From assembly GCA_015680685.1 (NCBI GenBank), contig MNCI01000273.1:28324-92323 (forward strand): DNA of 64,000 nt. The letters run 5' to 3'. The position numbers and the translations under genes were made by a program. Of this stretch, positions 12,421-23,043 are shown piece after piece. The notes under the pieces are model-generated. The model saw only the letters and a list, made by a program, of their open reading frames with translations. It had not been told where the DNA came from and did not search any database. The DNA comes from Gnetum montanum (lineage: Eukaryota > Streptophyta > Gnetopsida > Gnetales > Gnetaceae). How positions within the stretch are numbered: the stretch's first letter is position 1; every line of letters starts with the position of its first letter.

Positions 12421-13139
12421 GCCTATTATGTTCTACTATTTTTTTTTATTTTAAGCTATCACAACCTTGGAGACTATGTTATTTTATTGTTTTTCCAATT
12501 ACACAATGTAACTATGGCTACTAATATATATATTCATTTTTTGTTAATGTTTCATCAAAAAATGTGGTTATGGCTATTGGTATTGGACATTCCTTGGTAT
12601 AAGATAAAAAGCTTTCTTATTTTTAAAATGTTTTATATATTTTTATTTTGTTTTGTTTCACACTTTTCTTATTTCAGTTTATTTTGGTACAAGCTACATG
12701 TAGGAACTACAAGGTTGTGAAATAAAGTTTGAATAAGGTAAAAACCTAATACAAGGCATACCTTTCAAGGTGGAAACTGTAAGTAATATGAAAAAGTAAA
12801 TAGATTATAATATGCATGAATGGTAGACATAAAGGAAGGCCATAAAGTTACTAGTTTTAGGCCTTTTTAAGCCACTATTTTTAGGCCTTGTCATGTCAAT
12901 TTTTTGGTTTTGTTTTTTTTTTCATATTTCATATTGTTTAATGGTTTTATGTAAGTGCAAAGGAAATAAGCATAAATTTTAAATTGATGCAAAAGCACAA
13001 AAAAAAGCTATGTAGTAAAATAGTAAATAAAATATACCAAGGAAAAAGTTTATAAAGTTAAATGAAAATATTAAAAAAAAAGCTAAAAACAAGACAATAA
13101 ATTAAAGGCCATGTTATATGGTACAAGGATAAATAAAAG
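12421..13139. other. 3' flank of antisense gene with minisatellite remnant
   Basis: T-rich noncoding sequence. At 12850-12900 two or three units of the TAGTTTTAGGCC minisatellite survive, in the same relative place as the larger arrays at 1270-1930 and 46060-46400. The open frame at 12334-12720 is a low-complexity Leu/Phe frame spanning the last exon and the T-rich flank and is not credible as a gene. Confidence 0.5.
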
Positions 13140-13252
13140 TGAGAGGAGTATTCAATTGTGCAATTATTTTCTAATCTTTGAAATATTAGAGAATATGTAA
13201 GGCCTTTTTTGCATAATTTTATACTCTCCATTCCCCTTGCTCACAATGTTGA
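13140..13252 (-). pseudogene. End of Tat-like protease frame (copy 2), truncated
   Basis: Homologous to 2215-2330, the acidic tail after the protease. Homology stops abruptly at about 13252, where Athila gag begins. On the other side of the Athila insertion (23044 onward) the host resumes at the equivalent of about 4273 in copy 1. Roughly 2 kb of the host Tat element is therefore missing at this junction. Confidence 0.65.
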
Positions 13253-13634
13253 ATGAGGATGAGGATAAGGATAAGCAAGATGAGAACCTTTGACGAGAGA
13301 GTCGAGAGCAAGGACGAGGGCATTCTATAGAGTCAAGGCATAGAAGGGAAAGTAGGGAACCACGTAGGCATCATAGATGTCATGAGAGAGATGATCATGA
13401 TGAACCCCTACTTGCAACCCGAAGCATGTTAGACATTATGAAGGTAGTTAGAATACCTACAAGGCACCAGAAAGATCGTCGGATCAAAAGACTAGACATG
13501 AATAATATCCCACAGTTTGAGGGGGGATACAATGTTGATCCATAAAACCACTTACAGGCATTCCACGATGCCTGTGCCTTGCAGAATATTGAAAATGAGT
13601 GGTAGAAGTTAAAGTTGTTCCCTAGGACACTCAT
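13253..13634 (+). pseudogene. Athila gag, first part
   Basis: Starts with an Arg/Glu/His-rich leader, then LDMNNIPQFEGGYNVDP and LQAFHDACAL, matching minus-strand gag at 31242-30700 (LDLNNFPKFSQGYDLDP). The frame is open but for three stops, two of which replace Gln/Trp-type codons. It breaks at 13634 exactly where the solo LTR is inserted and resumes at 15144. Gag assembles the retrotransposon particle. The true start codon has been lost with the truncated 5' end. Confidence 0.85.
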
Positions 13635-14331
13635 TGTAACGATGGAAAACATTGGCAGCTGGAAAATACCGACCGAGTTTCCGGCTTACACAGTTTTAGC
13701 CACGGATCCATGCGAGGGCTATGCTGGAGAAAGTGAATCCATGGCACCCTGAACGGTCTTGTCGATTAGACAGGGACTTACGAGTCAGTAAAACAATGCA
13801 AAGTACGTAAAAAGAAAGCGATCTGGTTCGAGGCGTCGTAAAACGAGGGGAAAACGATGTAGCTGGATTGCAACGGTGATAATGCTAAACACGATGAAAG
13901 GAGGTTGACATAAGAGAAGCTTGTAGCTTCAAGATCTGCGCTTTGACTTAAAAATGTATATTTTCATATGAGAAATTACACTGGGGAATCCCTGATTACA
14001 GGATGTGAAACAAGCACAAAACAACAAGCAAACGGTCTAAACAGAAGTCCGATCTACCTCGTGGGCTAAAGCTGAGATGCAAGGCAGGCCAAGCTTTGAC
14101 ATCTACCGATCAATTGTTTCTGATTGATAGAGTCTTTTCAGCAGAACGATTAATCCTATCACTGGTGCTCGAGGCGAACTGTACTCTGCTTCGGCTGTAA
14201 GGTGATGATGTCCACGATTGCCAAAGCGTTGTTCTCTGTATCTCTGCTCCAAAGTGCTAAGTGCTCTGGTGCTCAGAAATATGCTTTTGCTTCTCTAATT
14301 TTGCCAACCCCTGTATCCTTGTCAACTGAGG

Positions 14332-14339
14332 TATTTATA
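14332..14339 (-). promoter_or_regulatory. TATA box of the solo LTR
   Basis: TATAAATA on the minus strand, followed by about 700 bp to the LTR end, a typical place for the U3/R boundary. The tandem repeats and the inverted repeat lie upstream of it in U3. Confidence 0.6.
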
Positions 14340-14436
14340 GGCCGCGACGCTTTGTGAAAAAGGTGCAACGCTGATGACGTGGGTCCCGTATATTGTGTGT
14401 CTTGTTGGCATGACCATTTTAAGTCAGACTGTGAGT

Positions 14437-14468
14437 ACGCACAACACGCTTATTTGCGTGTTGTGCGT
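14437..14468. repeat. Perfect 13-bp inverted repeat in the solo LTR U3
   Basis: ACGCACAACACGC at 14437-14449 and its exact complement at 14456-14468, separated by a 6-bp TTATTT loop. It sits about 100 bp upstream of the TATA box on the minus strand, so it could be a promoter element or a cruciform-forming site. Confidence 0.8.
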
Positions 14469-14587
14469 GTGAAGAGCAGGCACATGCTGAGCACGCTTTA
14501 ATTGCTTTTAGGCTGTATTACACTCATTCGCATTGTGTTGCATGTATGAGCGTAATCTGGTGTAAAAAAAATAAGCTCAACATTGTT

Positions 14588-14881
14588 TTACGCTCACTAC
14601 ACAACTGCGCGTAACAAAGCATAAATAATGTACAACTTACGCTCACTACACAGCTGAGCGTGGTGAAGCGTAAATAATGTAAAACTTACGCTCACTACGC
14701 AGCTGCGCGTGGTGAAGCATAAATAATGTACAACTTACGCTCACTACACAGCTGCACGTGGTGAAGCGTAAATAATGTATAACTTACGCTCCCTACGCAG
14801 TTGCGCGTGGTGAAGCGTAAATAATGTATAACTTACGCTCCCTACGCAGCTGCGCATGATGAAGCATAAACAATGTATAAC
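14588..14881. repeat. 49-bp tandem repeats in the solo LTR U3
   Basis: Six head-to-tail copies start at 14588, 14637, 14686, 14735, 14784 and 14833. Each has a TTACGCTCACTAC block, a GCAGCTGCGCGTG-like core and a GTAAATAATGTA tail. Copies differ at a few sites. The period is exact at 49 bp. Confidence 0.93.
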
Positions 14882-15143
14882 TCAAATGATAACATACGTA
14901 ATGGTACGCACTGCCACATAACGAGTGTAAAGACAAGTTAATCATGCGCCATGAGAGAAAAGCGTTAAACTATTGCGCTTCTCTAGACTCTGCCTTTGAC
15001 TATTTTGGAGCTTATTACGCTCATTACGCTGCCGTGCGTAATAGGGCGTAAACTTGTCCTAGAAAAAAGCTGATGCGCACTCTCGCTTGAACTGCGAATA
15101 TTTGCCTGAGGCCGACTCGTAATTTTCATGGTGTTTCACTCAT

Positions 15144-16560
15144 AAAAGAAGAAAAAACTTTGTACTAGTCCTTAGATCCAAAATCCATTTGATGGTGGAG
15201 TATGATGCTAGAATTGTTTAACGATAAATACCAAACATACTCTAGAGTGTCCAACTTGCGTAAGCAGATCCAAGGATGGAAGCAGGGTAATCACGAACCC
15301 TTGGATGCTACCATGGCTTGATATTATGCATTGCTACATCATTGCCTAGGCTATGATTACGCACAATGGGATCAACTACACCATCTCATAGATGGGCTAA
15401 GACATGAAACTAGAAGAACCCTTGGCACATATGCCCAAGGGAGATTATCTGAGCTTAGGTCTCAAGAAGTTCATAGACTATTGGAGAAAGTACCTAAAGA
15501 AGAAGGTGAGCTATGGAAAAGAGAAAGGGTGGAAGAGTATAACCGTGATCCTTCACTCCGAAAGAAGGGAGTAAGATTCTGTGAGGAAGAGGATGGGTCA
15601 CCACTCGAAGAGTTGATGAATAGAAAAACCTTGCCACTTCAATAGTTAACAACCGAAGTGTTAGTCATGGTAGATCAAATGTGGGACTCCTTATATAGTA
15701 CCATTTTGAAAATTGTAGAGGAGTCTAAGGAGCGAAGTAGTGACCATGATAAGAAAAAGAGGAGAGATTCAGACCATGCACGTAACAAGTGTAACGGAAA
15801 AATGACTATCTCCGATGAGGTTGTGGATTCTAACACAAATAATGATGGTGGATGTGAGATCTACCAATATGACCATCCTAAGGGATGTTTCCCAATAATC
15901 TCACATCTACAAGAGTCTGGGGTGTATGCACTCAACCCAAGAATTAACAAATGGCAAGCAGCTCGAAGGTTACCTTATCCCGAAGGTAATCCAAGGCAGT
16001 TTCACCAACCCTTAACATATTATCTAAGTGGAACTTCACCACAACCTATCAGGCAACACCAGCAGTGGCAATACCCATAGTCATGGGAGATGCCACCTCC
16101 TAGACAACAATACCCTTACCGGCAACCAAACCCGTATGGCTATTACATGCAACAGTCGGTTTCTTCAAGTGAATTTATCGGTTACATGACCGCACAAGGT
16201 TACTACCAAGCTCGAGAGTACTATAAGACTCCTTCTCCTAGGAGAGACACACCACATGCATACCATCCTTTGAATCTGTCCACCACTCCTACACCATTAG
16301 CTCCACTATCAACTGCTCCAACAATGCAAGGGGTATTCCCCACTCAACTACAATAACCCAATGTCACGAGGGCTTCAAATCCTCAAACCATAGTTGATTC
16401 TAACAATCATATGCCAAAAAGACCTTTCCTCAGAACCAACAGTCCAACTCAGCCCTCACCGTCGCAAGTGGTTGAACATCTACACACCTCTATACCAAAT
16501 AATGTTTGGAGACTCCCTTCAAACCAACAATAGATCTCAACACATACAGTTATGTTAACA
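15144..16560 (+). pseudogene. Athila gag, second part with nucleocapsid-like tail
   Basis: Resumes with FNDKYQTYSRVSNLRKQIQG and a YALLHHCLGYDYAQW segment, matching minus-strand gag at 30700-30500 and 63100-62900. Positions 15331-15645 are open. A CEIYQYDHPKGCFPIISHLQ segment (about 15850-15915) matches the CDVCLYNHPRGQFPILSHLQ segment on the minus strand near 29950. It is followed by a Tyr/Pro/Gln-rich tail (16080-16360, PPPRQQYPYRQPNPYGYY). The rest leads into protease. Stops at about 15310, 15643, 16078 and 16354 break it. Confidence 0.85.
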
Positions 16561-17046
16561 CATACTGTCACTAACTGGATCAAGGTGGGCCACCTTCCCA
16601 AGAAATTCTCTGATCTTGGAAGTCCTCTAATCTATCTCCAGGTCACTGGGAATGAACCATGTAAGGCTCTTCTAGACTCAGGTTCTAGAGTCAACTTAAT
16701 ATCATAGAAGATGTACAAGGCCTGAAGCTTGACTCCACTAAGGAAGAGTAATATTCGACTAGAGCTGGCTGACCAATCCATCACTGTCCCTTTTGGACTA
16801 TTGGAATACATCGTTATCACTGTGAGTGGTTGGTCATATCTAGCTAATTTCATAGTGATCCCAGTAAACAATGGTAAGGGGGACTTCCCAATAATAGTGG
16901 GAAGAGCATGGATGAGCACTATAGATGTATGCCTAGGGATCCACGATCTTTCCTTGGAAATATCCAAGAAGAACCCTTTTGGAAAGATCGAGAAGAAAAA
17001 AATTCCATGCATCGCATACAGTGACACAGGGTGCCATTGCGTGTAG
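16561..17046 (+). pseudogene. Athila aspartic protease
   Basis: The active-site region reads KALLDSGSRVNLIS at about 16653-16695, a retropepsin DSG motif. It is followed by the LADQSITVPFGLLEYIVITV strand typical of Athila (LADRSI..P.G..EDV..) and by FPIIVGRAWM at about 16888-16917, the counterpart of the conserved ILGRPFL. It would cleave the Gag-Pol polyprotein. Two stops just after the active site and one at 17044 break the frame. Confidence 0.85.
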
Positions 17047-17163
17047 AAATCATGGGTTATGTGAAGTTTAACATTGCCTACATGCCATCGATGTGAACAA
17101 GAAGTTAATATACAAAGGTGCCTATATGCAATAGCCAAATGACAAGAGGACATCCTATGGCTA

Positions 17164-18820
17164 ATGGTTGATCAAGAGAGTGACTTAATAACATGCATGG
17201 AATTAATTGAGGGAATAACTAGTGCTTACATTAGAAGCACAAACACACTTGAGCAAGTCTGTTTCCAACTTCCCAACCTTAGCTTCAAAAACATCAACTG
17301 GGGGATGTTGGAAATTCCTGAGAAATTTAAACAAGAGCCCCTCGATCTAAAACCATTACCCACCATTCTAGAGTATATGACTCTTGAAAATGGAAAACCA
17401 GTAATTATCAATGTAAAACTTGTTCCCAACCAAAAAGAAAGACTGCTAAAGGTGATAAATAAGTGGTCAAAATCCTTTCCCTGGTCATATCTCGAATTAA
17501 CAGAAATTGATCCTAGGATATGCTAGCATAGGATTTACACAGACCCCTCCATGAAACCTAGAAAACAACCACAGAGGTGATTGAACCTGAAATTGAAAAA
17601 AATAGTAAAAGAAGAGATAGAACAGGTCCTCAAGGCTGGGTTCATATATCCCATTGCTGATAGTGAATGGGTTAGTCCTCTCATAATCATGCCTAAGAAG
17701 GGAGGTAAATGGAGGGTGTGTATAGACTTTAGGCTGCTGAACATGGCAACATTCAAGGATCGTTTCCTATTGCCATTCGTTGACCAAGTCTTGGACACTA
17801 TAGCAGGGGCATCGCTATTATAGTTTTCTAAATGGGTATAGTGGATATAATCAAATATGAATAGAACCATAAGATCAAGCCAAAACAACGTTCACGAGTC
17901 CCTGGGGAACGTTTGTGTATAAACAAATGCCATTTGGCTTGTGGAATGCTCCTACCACATTTCAACATTTAGTCCTGACCATATTTCAATAGCAAATAGG
18001 GAACAGAGTGGAATTCTTTATGGATGACTTCTCCACTTATGGGACAAGCTTTGATCAAGCCCTAGACCAATTAGAGCAAGTGCTAAAACAATGTATAGAA
18101 ACCAACCTAAAGATCAACTGGCAAAAAGGCCATTTGATGGTTCAAGAGGGCGTAGTACTGGGGCATAAGATTTCATAGTCAGGAATAGAGGTAGACCTAG
18201 AAAAGGCTAAAGTCATCCAAGGAATCACCCAACAACCAAAAACTGTCAAAGACATTTGGTCATTCCTTGGACACACTAGCTACTACAAGAGATTCATTGA
18301 TTACTTCTACAAGATTTCCAAACCATTGGTAGAATTAATGAAGAAGGATGCACCATTCGAATGGACTAGGAAATGTGAACAAGCATTCCAAACCCTAAAA
18401 CAAAGGCTTGTAGAAACTCCCGTTCTACAAGCCCCTGACTGGTCTAGACCATTCCATATAATGATTGATGCATCTAATTATGCCTTAGGAGCTGTACTAA
18501 CATAGTTAGATGAACAAAAATGCCCTTATTACATTCACTGTGTGAGTAAGAGTATCGTTGATGCACAACTCAACTACACAACTATAGAGAAGGAATTAAT
18601 GGTTGTAGTGTTTACACTGGACAAATTTAGGCACTATGTGTTAGGCTACAAAGTGTACATTCATACGGATCATAGTGTAATTAGGTTCCTCATGAACAAG
18701 CCAATGGTTAGTCCTCATATTTCACATTGGTTGGTAATCCTTCAGGAGTTTAACCTAATGATAGTAGATCGAAAGGGCATCGAAAACATAGTTGCAGATC
18801 ACTTATCTCGGTTGCACTAG
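17164..18820 (+). pseudogene. Athila reverse transcriptase and RNase H
   Basis: RT starts after a linker (17164-17526). Motifs in order: AGFIYPIADSEWVSP and MPKKGGKWRVCIDFRLLN (17635-17745), LPFVDQVLDTIAG, then after a damaged stretch WGTFVYKQMPFGLWNAP (17900-17955), FMDDF catalytic site (18017-18031), LGHKIS and the SFLGHTSYYKRFI thumb. RNase H begins near 18450 with MIDASNYALGAVL, then NYTTIEKELMVVVF, TDHSVIRFL and ADHLSRLH ending at 18820. The RT catalytic Asp pair is intact although the frame has several stops and a frameshift near 17820-17890. It would make cDNA from the element RNA. Confidence 0.92.
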
Positions 18821-20065
18821 GACAACAAAGAGGATGAATATGTCATATCTGATCATTTTCTTAACAAAACCCTCTTTGCCAATGTAGTGAATAACCAACC
18901 CATGGACACAAATTGGTATACTAGCATTCTCACCTATCTCCTTTCCCAACAAACACCACAGGGGTTGGACTTTAGGAAGAAGCAACAGTTTCTTCACAAA
19001 ACCAAGTACTTCATGGAGATTAGAGGAAAACTTTACAAGGTCTATCCTGAAGGCTTGGTTTGATGGTGTGTACCTGATGTGAACTAACTAAGAGTTCTCC
19101 AGGATGCTCATGAGGGCCCTTATGGGGGTCATTATGCAGGGAGACAAAAGGCCATCAAAATCCTGCTTGCAGGATATTACTAGCCAACACTATTTTGGGA
19201 CGCCCACCATTTTGTCCAATCCTTTGAGTGCTGTCAACGTGATGGTGGAATGATTGCTAGAATGAAGGGTCCACAACAATGGATTCAACCTTTGAAACCC
19301 TTTGACATTTGTGGAATAGACTTTATGGGGCCCATTACACCAATTTCCAATGGAAAAGCTTATATCATCATTGTTGTTGACTATCTAACAAAATGGGCTG
19401 AAGCAGCTACTGTAATAGACTCCACATCATCTATAGCTACACGATTTGTACAACAACAAGTCATAAATAGGTTTGGTATGCCACATGCACCTCTCTCGGA
19501 TAATGGAATGCATTTCACGGGTGCAACCTTTCAAAAATTAATGCAACACTTAGGGGTTGAACATAAATTGACTACACCTTATCACCCCCAAGCTAATGGC
19601 CAAGCTGAGGTAACTAATCGGGATATTACTAGAATATTAACAAGGACAATTAGCAAATATAGGCAAGATTAGAGCACTAAACTGAACAATGCTCTCTAGG
19701 AATACCGCTCCACTTGGAAACTCCCTACAGGCTACTCTCCCTATGAGTTAGTGTACGGAAAACTTCCAAAGCTTCCAATTCAAACCGAGCTCCGTACACT
19801 GTCCATGGCATGTGACCTCCACCTTGACCTTGATCTAGCACAAAAACAAAGATTGGTAACTTTAAATATGCTAGAAAAGAATCGATTGGTTACCCTATCA
19901 TCAAACGAGTTACACAAGGCACATAACAAGCAACGTCATGACTTAATAATTTGAAAGGTTAAGTACCAACTAGGAGATAAGGTCCTTTATTGGAACCCCA
20001 TGCATAACGCACAAAATTTCAAACATTGTGGGAAGGACCTTACATTATTCATACAACCTTCCCCT
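18821..20065 (+). pseudogene. Athila integrase
   Basis: The zinc-binding HHCC region lies at about 19100-19245 (AHEGPYGGHYAG and FECCQRDG). The core carries Asp at 19319-19321 (GIDFMGP), Asp at 19499-19501 (SDNG) and Glu at 19607-19609 (GQAEVTN). The last two are separated by 35 residues, a perfect DD35E spacing. The C-terminal part includes SPYELVYGKLPKLPI and a Leu/Lys-rich HKAHNKQRHD tail. No chromodomain is seen, as expected for Athila. Stops at about 19060, 19180, 19670 and 19952 inactivate it. Confidence 0.93.
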
Positions 20066-20249
20066 TAGGAGCCATGACAATATACAAGCCTGAAAGCCCT
20101 GATAAGAGATTACTAGTCAATGTGCAACAAACAAAACCCTTCCATGAACTAAGAAAAGCTAGTGCAAATTACACCTCTAATAGCAGATGACCTCGCTCAT
20201 TATTTTAGATCTTTCCCTTTCAATTTAGTCATGGGGGAGATGGCCACCT

Positions 20250-20943
20250 NNNNNNNNNNNNNNNNNNNNNNNNNNNNNNNNNNNNNNNNNNNNNNNNNNN
20301 NNNNNNNNNNNNNNNNNNNNNNNNNNNNNNNNNNNNNNNNNNNNNNNNNNNNNNNNNNNNNNNNNNNNNNNNNNNNNNNNNNNNNNNNNNNNNNNNNNNN
20401 NNNNNNNNNNNNNNNNNNNNNNNNNNNNNNNNNNNNNNNNNNNNNNNNNNNNNNNNNNNNNNNNNNNNNNNNNNNNNNNNNNNNNNNNNNNNNNNNNNNN
20501 NNNNNNNNNNNNNNNNNNNNNNNNNNNNNNNNNNNNNNNNNNNNNNNNNNNNNNNNNNNNNNNNNNNNNNNNNNNNNNNNNNNNNNNNNNNNNNNNNNNN
20601 NNNNNNNNNNNNNNNNNNNNNNNNNNNNNNNNNNNNNNNNNNNNNNNNNNNNNNNNNNNNNNNNNNNNNNNNNNNNNNNNNNNNNNNNNNNNNNNNNNNN
20701 NNNNNNNNNNNNNNNNNNNNNNNNNNNNNNNNNNNNNNNNNNNNNNNNNNNNNNNNNNNNNNNNNNNNNNNNNNNNNNNNNNNNNNNNNNNNNNNNNNNN
20801 NNNNNNNNNNNNNNNNNNNNNNNNNNNNNNNNNNNNNNNNNNNNNNNNNNNNNNNNNNNNNNNNNNNNNNNNNNNNNNNNNNNNNNNNNNNNNNNNNNNN
20901 NNNNNNNNNNNNNNNNNNNNNNNNNNNNNNNNNNNNNNNNNNN
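20250..20943. other. Assembly gap (N run)
   Basis: 694 undetermined bases. The gap falls just after the GTCATGGGGGAGATGG sequence that follows pol, so part of the post-pol region cannot be read. The long open frames spanning it are artefacts. Confidence 0.99.
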
Positions 20944-22226
20944 AAAAAAAAAGAGAAGTGAGAATTCAAAGCAGATCCCTTAGACAAAATAATCACTTGG
21001 GCTACAAGCACTGGTTATGGAACTAAATAAAAATGTTCCCTCTAACTAAGGCCCTTCCTCACTTCCTATCTCCTCTTTCGCTTTGTTGGAATGTTGGTGA
21101 CTCTTTGGTGGAAGCATTCTTGTTACTTCAAGTGGATGGATTGGCTGAATGCATTAATGCGAGGTCATTAGATGTTGTTTGTTTGAGGTTGGACTTGGAA
21201 TGGGATCTACTAAGTCACATTAATCATTAAATACACAAGGGGCTGTACACCACCTTGTTTTTGGGACTCCATTCCATTCTCTTACTTCCATCATTCTCTC
21301 TTCATTGTTCACCTCATTGCTGGTTGTACCATTAGTGTATATTTTGGTTAACGAATTGCTTTCCTTGTGGTAAATTCTTGTGGTTAAGACATTAACTCTT
21401 GTTCCAAATGACATTCCCAGAGCCTACGGACTCTTTGAATGTGGGTTTTTCAAGGCATTAAGGGCATGAGCCTGCTTTGGGGAGGATCCACTGGCATTCC
21501 TATTTGGTGCACCAATTAAATTCTTCCCCTTAACATTTTTGCAATCAACTCTATTTTGTTCACTTCCATCTTAACATCCCTTTCATCGACATTACAGTTG
21601 TCTCTTTTTTTCCATCTTCCTTATTCCTTTTTTTCTTTCATTCTATCACTACCAAAGGTTCACTCTTAGTCATGGGGGTCCTAACCAAATTTTTTTGATT
21701 TTCTCCTGCAACTTTAGTAGTCACCGATATTATATCTCCAGAATCCACAACTAGCCATACCACAACTCAGCCAATGGACCTTTCACTAAAGCAAGGTATC
21801 AACTGCATTGTGATTCATTTACCCTTGCTAATATAAGACTATGTTGTGTGTGCAAATGGCAATCATACAACAAAAGATTGGACCTAGAGGGAACACTTGG
21901 AATGGATCGGTGCTAAAGTAGTTATGTGAGGAACAAGATTGATGGCATGCTTATGGATGGACAACGAAAGGTGCAATCTTGGTGTTGGTAGCAGCAGACT
22001 TCTTCTCTCTTCTCTCTTTTCTCTCAACTACCAAATAAGGCCTAATGTAAAATGTATAAAGTGTTCACTCTTGTTGTCATGAACACTAGTTTTGTCATGT
22101 TTTATAATGATGATCCGTTCACATGTCATCCCATTCACCATTAGTTCCATTCAAGTCAATAATCCCATACCTTCCCAATATTTTGTAAGGAACTTCAGGA
22201 CAAGTTTTTATTCAGTCATGGGGGTA
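20944..22226 (+). other. Athila post-pol region up to the 3' LTR
   Basis: AT-rich noncoding sequence in the place where Athila elements may carry an env-like frame. I recognise no protein; small frames at 21033-21230 (+) and 21220-21414 (-) have no visible motif. It ends with a G-rich run TCATGGGGGTA immediately before the LTR (22217-22226), a polypurine-tract candidate shared in decayed form with the 25967-32422 element. A similar TCATGGGGG string also occurs at 21672 and 20228. Confidence 0.6.
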
Positions 22227-22286
22227 TGATGGGACGTGATATCGCATGGGCTGCGATATCGTGTACACGATATTATGTCCTTTCCT

Positions 22287-22310
22287 GTGATATCGCATAT
22301 GCGATATCAC
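22287..22310. repeat. Perfect 24-bp palindrome in the Athila U3
   Basis: Begins GTGATATCGCAT and continues as its own exact complement. It lies 17 bp upstream of the TATA box. Related GATATC-type palindromes fill the same place in the other LTRs of the family. Confidence 0.9.
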
Positions 22311-22326
22311 AGCCCACCACCAATTC

Positions 22327-22334
22327 TATAAATA
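22327..22334 (+). promoter_or_regulatory. TATA box of the Athila 3' LTR
   Basis: TATAAATA just downstream of the palindrome cluster. The same box occurs on the minus strand in the three other LTRs of the family (26721-26714, 32269-32262, 57204-57197), which fixes their sense as minus. Confidence 0.65.
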
Positions 22335-23043
22335 AGAGATGGCTCTCCCTTGTTTCTCCATCTAGATCTAGACCCTTAGTAAAACATTGGCAGTTTTACC
22401 TCTCTAGAGATAGAATAATTTCCATGTGCCCGCAATAGGAGTCTCAAAGTGAATGGATCTATATTCGAGCAAATGTTGTACCTGAGCACACGTTTATGTA
22501 TGGAAATAAAGATGAACTTTTGGATAAACCTTACAATGCATGGACTAAGCTAAATAGGAATTTAATTGATGTTAAATGGTTCGATGCTTTATTAGTTAAT
22601 TAATCTTTCTCAACCCTCAACACTCCTAGTTAAGTGCATTCAGTACAACCTCTTTGAGCATGTGCGTTATGCTTGGCAATCCCAGTAACGAATAGCGTTT
22701 GGTAATCCCAAAAGGTTGCATTGGTTCAGGGTGTGAATGGCAAGTGGGATAGATATTGATGCTAGGCATTAGAACTTAGTTAGTTAAATTTAGTTACTTA
22801 GTCTCTTCACCCTTTTCCTCATTAGCATAGGAGATAAAACATAAAAGATATAAAAATCACATACCTCAGACTTACTTAACCATACAACCGTGACAAATAC
22901 AAGCAAGTCTAGGAAGACAATGAATGATTGACCTTAAGTGTTCCATAAGGCATGTAGGCACTTAGTCTGCGGAGTTTGACCGGATCGCGCGTGTAATGCT
23001 TGTATTCGTATGGTTGAGTGTAAGGGTACCTTGCCACTCATCA

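Larger units (their letters stand above)
13635..15138 (-). mobile_element. Solo LTR (1504 bp) inserted in Athila gag
   Basis: Plus-strand ends are TGTAACGATGG and GTGTTTCA, flanked by perfect 5-bp TSDs CTCAT at 13630-13634 and 15139-15143. Gag homology stops and resumes exactly at these points. On the minus strand it starts TGAAACACC like the Tat-family LTRs, and its last 150 bp match the LTRs at 6545 and 25269. A TATA box (TATAAATA) is on the minus strand at 14339-14332. U3 holds six 49-bp tandem repeats and a 13-bp inverted repeat. CpG content is visibly higher than in surrounding DNA, which suggests a younger insertion. No internal region remains, consistent with LTR-LTR recombination. Confidence 0.92.
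13253..23043 (+). mobile_element. Athila-type retrotransposon, 5'-truncated, plus strand
   Basis: Order on the plus strand: gag, protease, RT, RNase H, integrase, post-pol region, 3' LTR (22227-23043). No 5' LTR or primer site is present; the left edge at 13252/13253 falls inside gag. The post-LTR flank CTAAG (23044-23048) has no partner on the left. The clade assignment rests on Athila hallmarks: the AGFIYPIADSEWVSP and PKKGG motifs in RT, FMDDF at the RT active site, and the NGQAEVTNR integrase motif followed by SPYELVYGK. It is interrupted by a 1504-bp solo LTR and by an assembly gap. Confidence 0.9.
22227..23043 (+). mobile_element. 3' LTR of the Athila element (817 bp)
   Basis: Starts TGATGGGACG and ends CACTCATCA. 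The last 183 bp match window positions 1-179, and the whole matches reverse complements at 25967-26874, 31515-32422 and 56294-57305. U3 holds a cluster of GATATCG palindromes (22240-22310), one of them a perfect 24-bp palindrome at 22287-22310, followed by TATAAATA at 22327-22334. The right flank CTAAG is host Tat gag sequence. The open frame at 22226-22438 is LTR sequence. Confidence 0.92.

Noticed and set aside
12334-12720. 128-codon Leu/Phe-rich plus frame
   Set aside because: T-rich DNA at the end of the antisense gene; not a credible membrane protein and not conserved in the other copies.
16632-17153. 173-codon minus-strand frame
   Set aside because: It overlaps the Athila protease, which has clear DSG and IVGRAWM motifs on the plus strand.
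17535-17888. 117-codon minus frame
   Set aside because: It overlaps the RT motifs AGFIYPIADSEWVSP and PKKGGKWRV on the plus strand.
20162-21011. Two long open frames (273 and 260 codons) on both strands
   Set aside because: They run through the N gap; only a few real residues exist at each end.
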